Shown here in pieces: positions 12,576 through 20,099 of a stretch of 22,328 nucleotides of DNA (position 1 is its first letter; every line of letters starts with the position of its first letter). The translations under genes were made by a program, and so were the position numbers. This stretch comes from a virus. The stretch spans positions 1 to 22,328 of IMG/VR virus record IMGVR_UViG_3300040801_001569; one strand, given 5' to 3'. Below the pieces are notes generated by a model, which was not told the DNA's origin, did not search any database, and saw only the letters and a list, made by a program, of their open reading frames with translations.

Positions 12576-13143
12576 AGAAATCACATGGAGCAATGAGTTG
12601 GTCCCGGTCAGCAAATTGCAAGGCTACAAAGCGAACCCCCGGGAAATTACAAAAGACAATCTAGCTCGACTCAAGCGAAGCCTCAAAAAATACAGTCAGG
12701 TAAAACCATTGCTTTGCGATAAGGATTACACTGTCATTGGGGGCAATCAGCGACTCAGCCTGTTTGAAAAAGGTGAAGTGTGGGTGCGAGTACCACACCG
12801 CAAGTTAACTGCTGATGAAGTCAAGAAAATGGCAATCGTTCACAATAACAAAATCGGTGACTGGGACTTCGACAAGCTCGGGTCGCTAGGATTCGAAGAT
12901 GACACGCTGGTAGACGTGTTTGGGTTTGACCAAGAGCTCATTAACGAACTAGGGTTTGACTTCGATGACCTTGACTTTGATGACATGGATGAAGACCGGG
13001 TTATCAAAAAACTGCTTGTGTCGTTTCCAAAAGACGTAGATGTTGAGGCGATGACCAAACGAATCACGACCAAATTGCAAGTCGAGACGTTTGAAGAGGC
13101 GTTACTAATTCTAATTCAACGATATGAAGACAATCAATCTTAA
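12568..13143 (+). CDS. ParB/Srx-fold protein 2 of the DNA-modification cluster
   Basis: I choose the ATG at 12568 (MSKEITWSNE), overlapping the previous stop, over the TTG at 12559. The 191-aa product repeats the ParB plan of its neighbour: LVPVSKLQGYKANPREI (NPR at 23-25), VKPLLCDKDYTVIGGNQRLSLFEKG (GGNQR at 58-62), then HNNKIGDWDFDKLGSLGF. It adds a very acidic stretch at about 129-143 (LGFDFDDLDFDDMDED) that could mimic DNA or bind a basic partner. The pair looks like an old tandem duplication that diverged, perhaps acting as a heterodimer. A role in preparing or removing the base or nucleotide donor is inferred from the cluster. Confidence 0.75.
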   Translation: MSKEITWSNELVPVSKLQGYKANPREITKDNLARLKRSLKKYSQVKPLLCDKDYTVIGGNQRLSLFEKGEVWVRVPHRKLTADEVKKMAIVHNNKIGDWDFDKLGSLGFEDDTLVDVFGFDQELINELGFDFDDLDFDDMDEDRVIKKLLVSFPKDVDVEAMTKRITTKLQVETFEEALLILIQRYEDNQS

Positions 13144-13909
13144 AGAGGTGATGCCGGACCCAAAAGAGCTCATCAAGCAACCGGGTGACTTGGCGCATGG
13201 CGAAATTGCGCTCGATGAAGAGTTCATCGGGGTAGATGAGCATGGGGTAGTCCAATTGGTGTACACCAAACTGCCAGACGTTAAGGAAACCAAAATGTAC
13301 AAGGCACTGGTGAAAAAACTCCAGTACAACACCACACAACGCGTCAGTGGGCTGGTTACCACTTCAACCATTTTTGGGTACGCGCCACCGGTGGAGATGC
13401 GTCAGAAGCCATTTTGCTCAAGTACCAAAGTCGCTGAAGAACAGCCAAAAGAGAATCGATTCCTCGGGTGGTACTGTGAGAAATTCATCATGCCACTGTT
13501 CGAGCAACATTACGCGGATAACCTCAAACAGCACATGGAGGTGCTAGCGGCTGAGGGGCTAAAAGACGATTGGATTATGAAAGGGACTATCTTTACTGGA
13601 GGGGTGATTAACAAAGCCAATCAGCTCAACTACCACATCGACTCGCAAAACATCAAAGGCACAATCAACGCTATGGTGTACTTTGCTCGGGACATGGACG
13701 GTGGAGAGCTCGTGCTACCAAAATACAATGCCCGAATTGTGCCTCAAGATGAGTACGTATTGTTGTTCCGTAATGACTTGGTGCATGGAGTGGCACCGCT
13801 ACAGCCAAAAAATAAAGAGGCATACCGTTATTCAATCGTTTACTACGTGAACAACCGAATGCAAAACTGTGGGACGTTATCAGAGGAACTCGCTAAAGCA
13901 CGTGGGTAG
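13124..13909 (+). CDS. TET/JBP-family 2-oxoglutarate/Fe(II) dioxygenase
   Basis: This 261-aa protein has the family's key features. The metal motif H-x-D is at 171-173 (NYHIDSQN), and GGELVLP follows at 193-199. The distal His is H221 in LVHGVAPL, and R235 in YRYSIVYYV is the expected 2-oxoglutarate contact. Upstream, TTSTIFGYAPPVEMRQKPFC resembles the FG-x-x-P segment typical of TET/JBP enzymes. These oxidise the 5-methyl group of thymine (JBP) or 5-methylcytosine (TET) in DNA, making a hydroxymethyl handle. The glycosyltransferase two genes downstream would then act on it. All catalytic residues are present. It overlaps ParB-fold gene 2 by 20 bases. The substrate base cannot be told from sequence. 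Confidence 0.85.
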   Translation: MKTINLKEVMPDPKELIKQPGDLAHGEIALDEEFIGVDEHGVVQLVYTKLPDVKETKMYKALVKKLQYNTTQRVSGLVTTSTIFGYAPPVEMRQKPFCSSTKVAEEQPKENRFLGWYCEKFIMPLFEQHYADNLKQHMEVLAAEGLKDDWIMKGTIFTGGVINKANQLNYHIDSQNIKGTINAMVYFARDMDGGELVLPKYNARIVPQDEYVLLFRNDLVHGVAPLQPKNKEAYRYSIVYYVNNRMQNCGTLSEELAKARG

Positions 13910-13910
13910 T

Positions 13911-14066
13911 ATGTTCGAAGTCAGATTATTAAGTCAGTGGAGCGATAGTCAAGAGATTTTCTTTTGGCACTTCGGAGCGCATAATTGCGGTCACTGTTGG
14001 GGGTTCGACTTCTACATCTTTGGCGTAGGCGCCGGGTTTAGGGTCGTTAATAATCCAATGCCATGA
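13911..14066 (+). CDS. Aromatic/Gly-rich micro-protein between dioxygenase and glycosyltransferase (51 aa)
   Basis: The ATG at 13911 lies one base after the dioxygenase stop, and the gene ends by ATGA overlap with the glycosyltransferase. The 51 residues are unusually aromatic: FFWHFGAHNCGHCWGFDFYIFG, with a CxxC and three His nearby that could bind a metal. The core looks beta-like. Its tight placing inside the modification cluster suggests a small accessory, perhaps stabilising one of the enzymes or binding iron, but no family is known to me. Confidence 0.6.
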   Translation: MFEVRLLSQWSDSQEIFFWHFGAHNCGHCWGFDFYIFGVGAGFRVVNNPMP

Positions 14067-14992
14067 GGTCGCCTTACTTCCCAGCCGGTCGCATAAAAGT
14101 CTTTATTCCAAGTTACCAGCGCGCGGATAGCATAAAGACACATCGAGTGTTTGGTAACGAGAAATGGTGGGACACCAAAGTTGTGGTTCACACTGAGGAA
14201 GAAAAAGCTGAATACCTCAAACACAATCCCGAGCTTATGGGATGCATACTGGTTTCCAACGCTGATGGAATCGCAGGGCAACGGAAATTCATAGATGACC
14301 AAGTGGAGTTCGATGAGTGGTACTTATCTGGAGATGACGACATTGAAGCGATTACGGGGGTTACCGGCAAAAACTACGACTTGCCCGGGCAGTTACCTGA
14401 CAACCTCACAAAAGAGAATTACGGTCACGAGTATAAAGACTCCGAAACCAGACACCTCATGGTCGAGATGATGAAAGAGTCAGAGCGAATCGGTTGCAGA
14501 TTATTTGGATTCTCAGTTATGGACAATCCATTCTTCCGCAGTACCAAGTTACGCACCAACACGGTCATCAACGCGGGACTGTCTTGTACCAAAAAAAGCG
14601 CGGAGTGGGAGGTAGACACTGACATTCGACTTAAAGAGGATTACGAGCGCACCGCCAAGCATCTGCTGTATCATGGAATAACGCTCAGAAACGATTATGT
14701 GGCTATCAAAACCAAGATGTATACCAAAGGTGGGGTCGGTAGTTATAAAGACCGTGAGCGCGAATATGAGCAGTCTGTGGTGAAGCTGATGAACAATTAC
14801 CCGGGGCTATTTCGGAAAAACATGAGCCGGAACAACCCAAACGCTGAGGTACGCATTGTGCCGTCCACTAGTCAGCAAGTCGCATTGTGGAGATTACAGA
14901 TGATTCTCAAGGGGAAACTCCCCCCGGAATACGTGGACAAAATCCTCAACCCGGGACAGGCAATGCAATTTAAGAAAAAATATAACCTATAA
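14063..14992 (+). CDS. TAGT-type glycosyltransferase (TET/JBP-associated DNA glycosyltransferase)
   Basis: The 309-aa protein opens a GT-A-like fold: IKVFIPSYQRADSIKTHRVF (11-30), KVVVHTEEEKAEYLKHNP (39-56), then a strand CILVSNADGIAGQRKF and WYLSGDDDI (87-94). There D91-D93 supply the D-x-D metal and sugar-nucleotide motif. GDDDIEAI after an IAGQRKF-type helix is the mark of the TAGT group, found beside TET/JBP dioxygenases in phages. It would transfer a sugar from a nucleotide donor onto the hydroxymethyl base in DNA. It follows the dioxygenase in the same unit. An alternative substrate, such as a phage protein or the cell surface, cannot be excluded. Confidence 0.75.
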   Translation: MRSPYFPAGRIKVFIPSYQRADSIKTHRVFGNEKWWDTKVVVHTEEEKAEYLKHNPELMGCILVSNADGIAGQRKFIDDQVEFDEWYLSGDDDIEAITGVTGKNYDLPGQLPDNLTKENYGHEYKDSETRHLMVEMMKESERIGCRLFGFSVMDNPFFRSTKLRTNTVINAGLSCTKKSAEWEVDTDIRLKEDYERTAKHLLYHGITLRNDYVAIKTKMYTKGGVGSYKDREREYEQSVVKLMNNYPGLFRKNMSRNNPNAEVRIVPSTSQQVALWRLQMILKGKLPPEYVDKILNPGQAMQFKKKYNL

Positions 14993-14996
14993 AACT

Positions 14997-15227
14997 ATGA
15001 GCAAAATCGACGACATCAAAGTGCAGTTAATGGAAACCCAGGAACGAGTGAATCGGACTGGTGACCAAGAATCAATGACGGTAGATATTCTAGGCTACAA
15101 GTTCATGACGATTATCAAGCCAAAAGAGGACTTCACATTCGAGCTACCAAAGGTAGACGGTCCGAAAGCCACGCCACGTGTCCACAGGGGTCCGGGTGAT
15201 AATACTTGCACCGCGTGCGAGGGTTAG
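14997..15227 (+). CDS. Small hypothetical protein with C-terminal CxxC (76 aa)
   Basis: It begins 4 bases after the glycosyltransferase gene and ends 3 bases before the small-terminase-like gene. The N-terminal third is helical (DDIKVQLMETQERVNR), a short beta part follows (VDILGYKFMTIIKPKEDFTF), and the tail ends in GDNTCTACEG, a CxxC that may bind metal if the protein dimerises. It links the modification cluster with the packaging genes. Its role is unknown. Confidence 0.6.
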   Translation: MSKIDDIKVQLMETQERVNRTGDQESMTVDILGYKFMTIIKPKEDFTFELPKVDGPKATPRVHRGPGDNTCTACEG

Positions 15228-15230
15228 AGT

Positions 15231-15671
15231 ATGACTAAATCAGGAAAAAAACAGGAAAAAGAGCGCAACCCGGACGGGACATTCCCGAAAGGCAAAAGCG
15301 GAAATCCCAAGGGGCGTCCGAAAGGTAAGTCGCTGACCAACCAGCTACGCGAGGCTTTGCGTGAGATTGAAGCTAACACCGGTGAGCAGTACGATGTGCT
15401 GCTGGTTAAGCGCCTACTCGACAAAGCTATCAGCAAGGGTGATATGAAAGCGATTCAGATGATTTGGGAACGTCTTGAGGGCAAGCCAACGCAACAACAC
15501 GAACACAGTGGACTCAATGGTGACCCGATTGCCATGAAGCATGAGTACGAAGTTATGCTGGCGGAAATCGACAACATGGATAATCTTTGGGCTGGGGTAG
15601 CTGAGGCTACGGACGGTGAAGAATTTGCGTTTAGTGAAGATGATGTGGAGGCTGAAGATGAAGAGTCATAA
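15231..15671 (+). CDS. DUF5681-type protein, likely small terminase subunit
   Basis: The 146-aa protein has the basic, Gly-rich start PDGTFPKGKSGNPKGRPKGK typical of DUF5681 proteins. A helical domain follows (LTNQLREALREIEANTGEQYDVLLVKRLLDKAI, then GDMKAIQMIWERLEGKPTQ), and then a long acidic tail (SEDDVEAEDEES). Proteins with this plan lie directly before the large terminase gene in many phages and are taken as DNA-recognition (small) subunits. Here a tandem repeat tract lies between it and terL, a natural binding site. GAGGG eight bases before the ATG is one of the few Shine-Dalgarno-like sequences in the window. Confidence 0.7.
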   Translation: MTKSGKKQEKERNPDGTFPKGKSGNPKGRPKGKSLTNQLREALREIEANTGEQYDVLLVKRLLDKAISKGDMKAIQMIWERLEGKPTQQHEHSGLNGDPIAMKHEYEVMLAEIDNMDNLWAGVAEATDGEEFAFSEDDVEAEDEES

Positions 15672-15702
15672 GACGGTCATCGAAGACCCTTGCATGCCTC
15701 TG

Positions 15703-15767
15703 TCTACTTAACCTAACCTAACTAAACCTAACTAAACCTAACTAAACCTAACTAAACTAAACATAAC
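15703..15767 (+). repeat. G-free tandem repeat tract between small and large terminase genes
   Basis: For 65 bases this strand has no G. The unit ACTAAACCTA is repeated three times without mismatch at 15721-15730, 15731-15740 and 15741-15750, with imperfect copies on both sides (ACCTAACCTA before, ACTAAACTAA after). The period of 10 matches one helical turn. Sites with this layout next to terminase genes in other phages are small-terminase binding (pac or cosB-like) sites. A related, looser tract is at 1036-1080. Confidence 0.85.
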
Positions 15768-15770
15768 GCA

Positions 15771-17219
15771 ATGAAGCGATTATCAGCAGCCACCAAAAAA
15801 CGATTGGCGAATCCAACTCAAAGCACGTTCCGTAAGGGGCTGACTTCGAAGTATTTCTTTGTGTACCTGTACTGCTACTACGGTCAGAAGCTAAAACTAC
15901 CACCGGCTGGATTCCACATTGACCTCATTAACGACTTACAAAGCGTTGAGCGGTTTATTGCCGTTATGGGGTTTCGTGGGTGTGCGAAGTCAACCATTCT
16001 TGAAGCGTTCGCTGAATGGCAGTTGGTAACTGGGCGTAGCCGGTTTACGGTTTGGATTGGCGCGACTGACCCGGACGCTAAAGAAGCTCTTGCTAACATC
16101 GCTAGTAGCATTCGCGTTAACGAACGGCTGATACGAGATTACGAAATTGACATCGAGCGGAAAAAGCATGGCATGTACGACAAGTGGTCGGAGGGTCAGC
16201 TATCAATCGGCGGTTGTACTATCATCGCGCGCTCCCGGGGGCAAAAGCTCCGTGGGCGAAAGTTTGAAGATGAACGTATCAACACGATTATCGTTGACGA
16301 CCTTGAAGATACAGACGCGGTCAAGACGGCGGAAAAACGCAAGGCGACCCGGGTTTGGTTCTTTGCTGAGGTGATTAACGCGACGGCGCAAGGTGTGCTG
16401 GGTGATGATGTGAAAATCGTGATGCTTGGAAACTTGGTGCACAAAGATTGCCTCATCGCTAACCTGATGAAGCGTGAGGATATTGTCCGCGTCCACAAAG
16501 TTCCGTTGCTCGATGAGGATGGCAACATTGCTTGGACTGGACTGTACCCGAACATGGCTGCCGTCGAAAAAGAAAAAGAAAAAGTAATGCTCGCGGGTGA
16601 GGGGCTGGGGCACGTCATTTGGAATCGAGAGTATCTACTCAAGCTCGTTGATGAAGATGACCAAGTTATCAAGCGTGAGGATATCCACACCTACGACGAT
16701 AGCTGGCTACAGCGACCAAAACTCAAAGGTGGCGTCGGGGTTGACCTTGCCATTAGTGAAAAAGAGACTGCCGACTACACCGCGATGATTAAGGGGTGCA
16801 TCGTTGAGAATGATTACGGCGAACGGCGATTGCTAGTCATGAAAAATAACGTCAAAGCGCGCATGGACTTCCCGACCACTATGGCAAAAGCTAAGAGTCA
16901 GCGTCAGACCATGCCTGAGGGTACAGTGTTTTTCGTTGAGGATGTGGCGTATCAAAAAGCTGCGATTCAAGTCATGGAACGAAACGGTATACCGGTGCAG
17001 GGAATGACTGTCAGTAAAGACAAGCGCTCGCGTCTGGTGGCGGTTAGCGGCTACATCAAGTCGGGCATGGTGATGTTCCCGGAGAATGAAACCGATGACG
17101 TTGCCGACCTTATCGAGCAGTTGATTGCATTCGGAATGCAGGAACATGACGACATGGTGGACGGTCTTGTTCACTTGATTGATGGATTACTCAACACCGA
17201 TACGGTATACTTTGCATAA
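15771..17219 (+). CDS. terL: Terminase large subunit (ATPase-nuclease)
   Basis: The 482-aa protein packages DNA into the prohead. It has a Walker A variant GFRGCAKST (67-75) and Walker B TIIVDDLED (172-180, with E179 as the likely catalytic Glu). A coupling region follows at about 215-225 (VIVMLGNL). The RNase H-like nuclease domain begins with GVGVDLAIS (D325) and ends with DDMVDGLVHLIDGLL near residue 470, where a last acidic ligand is expected. Length and order are normal for TerL. It starts directly after the repeat tract with no Shine-Dalgarno sequence, and the portal gene follows after 2 bases. The Cys in the P-loop is a known, tolerated variation in TerL. Confidence 0.9.
   Translation: MKRLSAATKKRLANPTQSTFRKGLTSKYFFVYLYCYYGQKLKLPPAGFHIDLINDLQSVERFIAVMGFRGCAKSTILEAFAEWQLVTGRSRFTVWIGATDPDAKEALANIASSIRVNERLIRDYEIDIERKKHGMYDKWSEGQLSIGGCTIIARSRGQKLRGRKFEDERINTIIVDDLEDTDAVKTAEKRKATRVWFFAEVINATAQGVLGDDVKIVMLGNLVHKDCLIANLMKREDIVRVHKVPLLDEDGNIAWTGLYPNMAAVEKEKEKVMLAGEGLGHVIWNREYLLKLVDEDDQVIKREDIHTYDDSWLQRPKLKGGVGVDLAISEKETADYTAMIKGCIVENDYGERRLLVMKNNVKARMDFPTTMAKAKSQRQTMPEGTVFFVEDVAYQKAAIQVMERNGIPVQGMTVSKDKRSRLVAVSGYIKSGMVMFPENETDDVADLIEQLIAFGMQEHDDMVDGLVHLIDGLLNTDTVYFA
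17206..17211 (+). promoter_or_regulatory. -10 box TATACT within the end of terL, before the portal gene
   Basis: GGTATACT lies 10 bases before the portal ATG; initiation near 17218 would leave a leader of about 4 nt. It overlaps terL codons, and the -35 is weak, so this may be chance. Confidence 0.3.
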
Positions 17220-17221
17220 CT

Positions 17222-19282
17222 ATGAATTTACTCGACAGAGCAAAAGAGGCGTACAAAGCGTTCACTGTCACGACTGATAGCCCGATTTATCTTGGGGGCG
17301 GTGGCAATCAGATTGCGCTCGAAATGCTGGGGGATGACATCTCGGAGGCAGAGCTCATCAAAAACTACAAGCAATCGCTGTACGTGTTTGCTGGGGTAGA
17401 CAAAATTGCGACCGTGACATCAGCGGTCGATTATCACTTGTTCCGAATGCTCAACCTGGAGGGTGAGACTGAAAAAGTGTATGCCCATGAAGTGCTGGAC
17501 TTGCTGTACAAGCCAAACGAGAATCAAACCAAAACTGAGTTCTCGAGAATCTACACCATCAACATGAAACTGTCGGGTGAGACTTTTTTGCGACTCATCA
17601 AACCAGATGGCGTGACTATCACTGGCATGGTCAATGTGCGACCAGACATCGTTGACGTTGAGTATCGCGACCGGGGTAATGGTCCAGAAATCATGTACAA
17701 GGTACACGCTGGCGGAGAAATCATTGAGTTCGATACTAGCGAAATGGTACACATCAAGTTCCCTGACCCTGAGAATCCACTACGAGGGGCTGGTGTTTTG
17801 CGTCCAGCGTTTTCACGATTGACGGCTGAGAAAAAAGCGATGGCGTTGCAGGCGGACACGTTCGCTAACTCGGGACGCGTAGACGGCATTTTGTCAGTCA
17901 AAGGCTTGGACTCTCAAGAGGCTACTGACCGGCTGAAAAAGAAAATGAAGAATACGTTCAGCGGTAAGAACCGGGAAGAAAAAGTAGCCATCATCAGTAG
18001 CGATATGCAGTACCAGCAAGTCTCTCTTAATGCAAAAGAGATGGACTTTATCGAATCACTCAAGTTCTTGCGTGACGATATTCTACTTGGACTCGGAGTG
18101 CCAAAAGAGCTGATGACCATGGAGGATGTGTCGGGAATTGGAAACGCTGGGGACGCTGGGATTGCTCGATTTTTACGTTTCACTATCGAGCCACTGATGA
18201 GTCTGCTCGTCGAGGCTTTGAATGAGCGAGTGATTGACCCACACTTTGCTGAACCATTGACCCTCAAACATGAAGATATCGTGCCTGAGGATAGAAAAGC
18301 ATTGGTTGAAGAAAAAGTAAAACTAAAACAGGCTGGGATTATTTCAGTGAATACAGCGCGTGAAGAATTGGGGTATGACCCTGAGGACGGTTACGACGAA
18401 ATTGGCGCTGGCTCACCAATGGCACCAGCAGTGAGAATCGAGAACGCATTTAAGGGTCGTCCGCTGCTGGCTAAGAAAATGGAGTTACAAAACCGTTTGC
18501 ACAAGCGCGCGCGTGACATCGTTGCTAAAGAGTTTTTGACTACACCTAGTCCACAGTTCAAGCGTAAGTATCACAAAGCCATGAACGGTGTTACGGACAC
18601 GAACACTGGCTACATGGAGCGTGAAGCTGCCAAATATTTCCGTGAGCAAAAGGGTCGAGTAAAAGCTGCAATCGAAGCGCTGGGTGAAAAAGAAGCCATC
18701 ACTGCTGCTGGTATCTTCGACTTGGAAGCTGAGGGTGAGATTACAAAACGCCTTGCGATGCAGACGTTCCCGACCATGGCTCTGCGCGCCGGTAACGCTG
18801 CCTTGACCCCTATCAAAGCGTTTTACGAGAAAGTTGATGACGTGGTGATGGATAGAGACCTTATCGAGATTGTCGATGCTCGGGCAAAATTATTTGCTAC
18901 CAGCGTGGCTGGGGTGACATACGATAAGCTCGGTAAGCTCGTGGCAGTAGCTAGTGCCAACGGTGTGGGGCGAGATGTTTTGGCGCGCACTATCTTTAAC
19001 GCATTCGATGATATGACCCGAGTGCGGGCAAAGCGGATTGCGCAGACTGAAGCTGGCAATATGACCAGCGTGGGTACGCAACACGCATTCGATAAAGAGC
19101 CATTGGTCACGGGTAAGCAGTGGATTACTGCTAAGGACGGCAAGGTGCGTGATGAGCATTTAGCCAATGATGATAGAGTGGTGGATAAGGACGTGGCGTT
19201 CCCAAATGGGGAAATGTACCCGGCTGAGACTACAATCAACTGCCGGTGCGTCATGGCACCTGTTATTAAAAGTACAGAATAA
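17222..19282 (+). CDS. Portal protein fused to MuF-type minor head protein
   Basis: The 686-aa protein is longer than a normal HK97-type portal of about 400-450 aa. Residues 1 to about 420 are portal: the N-terminal YVFAGVDKIATVTSAVDYHLF, a TFLRLIKPDG segment, FDTSEMVHIKFPDPENPLRGAGVL, then LRDDILLGLGVPKELM and SVNTAREELGYDP. Residues about 430-686 are a MuF/SPP1 gp7 domain, ending with AKRIAQTEAGNMTSVG and WITAKDGKVRDEHLANDDRVV, and finally ETTINCRCVMAPV. The portal is the 12-fold DNA channel; MuF proteins are minor head or ejected proteins. Fusion would place 12 MuF domains at the vertex. No frameshift separates them. Coding is unambiguous. Confidence 0.9.
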   Translation: MNLLDRAKEAYKAFTVTTDSPIYLGGGGNQIALEMLGDDISEAELIKNYKQSLYVFAGVDKIATVTSAVDYHLFRMLNLEGETEKVYAHEVLDLLYKPNENQTKTEFSRIYTINMKLSGETFLRLIKPDGVTITGMVNVRPDIVDVEYRDRGNGPEIMYKVHAGGEIIEFDTSEMVHIKFPDPENPLRGAGVLRPAFSRLTAEKKAMALQADTFANSGRVDGILSVKGLDSQEATDRLKKKMKNTFSGKNREEKVAIISSDMQYQQVSLNAKEMDFIESLKFLRDDILLGLGVPKELMTMEDVSGIGNAGDAGIARFLRFTIEPLMSLLVEALNERVIDPHFAEPLTLKHEDIVPEDRKALVEEKVKLKQAGIISVNTAREELGYDPEDGYDEIGAGSPMAPAVRIENAFKGRPLLAKKMELQNRLHKRARDIVAKEFLTTPSPQFKRKYHKAMNGVTDTNTGYMEREAAKYFREQKGRVKAAIEALGEKEAITAAGIFDLEAEGEITKRLAMQTFPTMALRAGNAALTPIKAFYEKVDDVVMDRDLIEIVDARAKLFATSVAGVTYDKLGKLVAVASANGVGRDVLARTIFNAFDDMTRVRAKRIAQTEAGNMTSVGTQHAFDKEPLVTGKQWITAKDGKVRDEHLANDDRVVDKDVAFPNGEMYPAETTINCRCVMAPVIKSTE

Positions 19283-19287
19283 GTCGA

Positions 19288-19315
19288 TTGCGGGACAATT
19301 AACTCATGCTACAAT
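19288..19315 (+). promoter_or_regulatory. Leaderless promoter of the prohead protease gene
   Basis: TTGCGG (19288-19293), 16 bases, then the extended -10 TGCTACAAT (19307-19315). Seven bases beyond the -10 end is 19322, the A of the ATG. The 39-base gap after the portal-MuF gene therefore seems to be all promoter. Confidence 0.65.
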
Positions 19316-19321
19316 AATTTT

Positions 19322-20029
19322 ATGGATAAGAAGTTTCTCGCAGCGCTAACCAAAAAATCGTCAATTGACGAAAAAAACTACACGATTGATTTCGTGATGA
19401 CTATTGAAGTCCAAGACCGTCACGGTGACATGGTGGACGTTGACTCAATCAAGACTGAGGAATTCATGAAGAACCCGGTGTTCCTACCGGCTCATGACCA
19501 CAACGCAAAACCAATCGGTAAAATCATCGCGCTGGAATACGAAGTGATTGACGGCAAAAAAGCGCTCGTTGGTCGAGTCAAGTTTGCGGTCGAAGAGTAC
19601 GACCTAGCTAAGACATACTGGAATCTATACAAAGGCGGTTACATGTCTGCGGTTTCAATGGGCTTTATCCCCGAGAGTGGTGAGATGCGTGGCGACACAT
19701 TCTTGCTCATGGGGGCAAACATCTTGGAGCTATCAGCCGTTTCAATCCCTGCCAACCAGTTAGCCCTAGCGAAAGCTAAGGGTATCGACGTGCAACCAGT
19801 TATCGCTATGATGGACTTTCCGACGCAAGCTAAGGAAATGCGCGAGACACTAATCACATTTAAAGAGTTGTTTGATGTTGAGAAAGCTGTTAACGTGGTG
19901 GTACCGACCGAAACTGACACGCCAACCGAACCTCCGACTGAGGATAAAAAAGCTGACCGTTCAAAAATTGCTCGGGAGCGACTATTCAAAAACGTCAATC
20001 AAGCGATTCGTGAGTTGAAAAAAGTTTAA
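19322..20029 (+). CDS. HK97-type prohead maturation protease (peptidase S78)
   Basis: The 235-aa protein shows the S78 features: IEVQDRHGDMVDVDSIKTEEF, then NPVFLPAHDHNAKPIGK with the catalytic His (H58 or H60). YMSAVSMGFIPES follows with the Ser, best placed at S112 in the S-x-GF context. It cleaves the scaffold part of the major capsid protein during head maturation. The C-terminal 60 residues form a Thr/Pro-rich linker (TETDTPTEPPTED) and a basic helix, likely removed by self-cleavage. It precedes the capsid gene as usual and has its own leaderless promoter. Confidence 0.85.
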   Translation: MDKKFLAALTKKSSIDEKNYTIDFVMTIEVQDRHGDMVDVDSIKTEEFMKNPVFLPAHDHNAKPIGKIIALEYEVIDGKKALVGRVKFAVEEYDLAKTYWNLYKGGYMSAVSMGFIPESGEMRGDTFLLMGANILELSAVSIPANQLALAKAKGIDVQPVIAMMDFPTQAKEMRETLITFKELFDVEKAVNVVVPTETDTPTEPPTEDKKADRSKIARERLFKNVNQAIRELKKV

Positions 20030-20099
20030 TACTCAAAAGTGGTAGATATTACTTGACCCCTGGAAATGGGCTACCGGATTACAAATTAACTTTACTTAT

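Noticed and set aside
14908-14926. Hairpin GGGG-AAAC-TCCCC as terminator
   Set aside because: It lies inside the glycosyltransferase gene and no T run follows.
15721-15750. CRISPR-like array
   Set aside because: The units are 10 bp in direct contact with no spacers.
16196-16690. 164-aa reading frame on the minus strand inside terL
   Set aside because: Ser-rich low-information translation opposite a gene with clear ATPase motifs.
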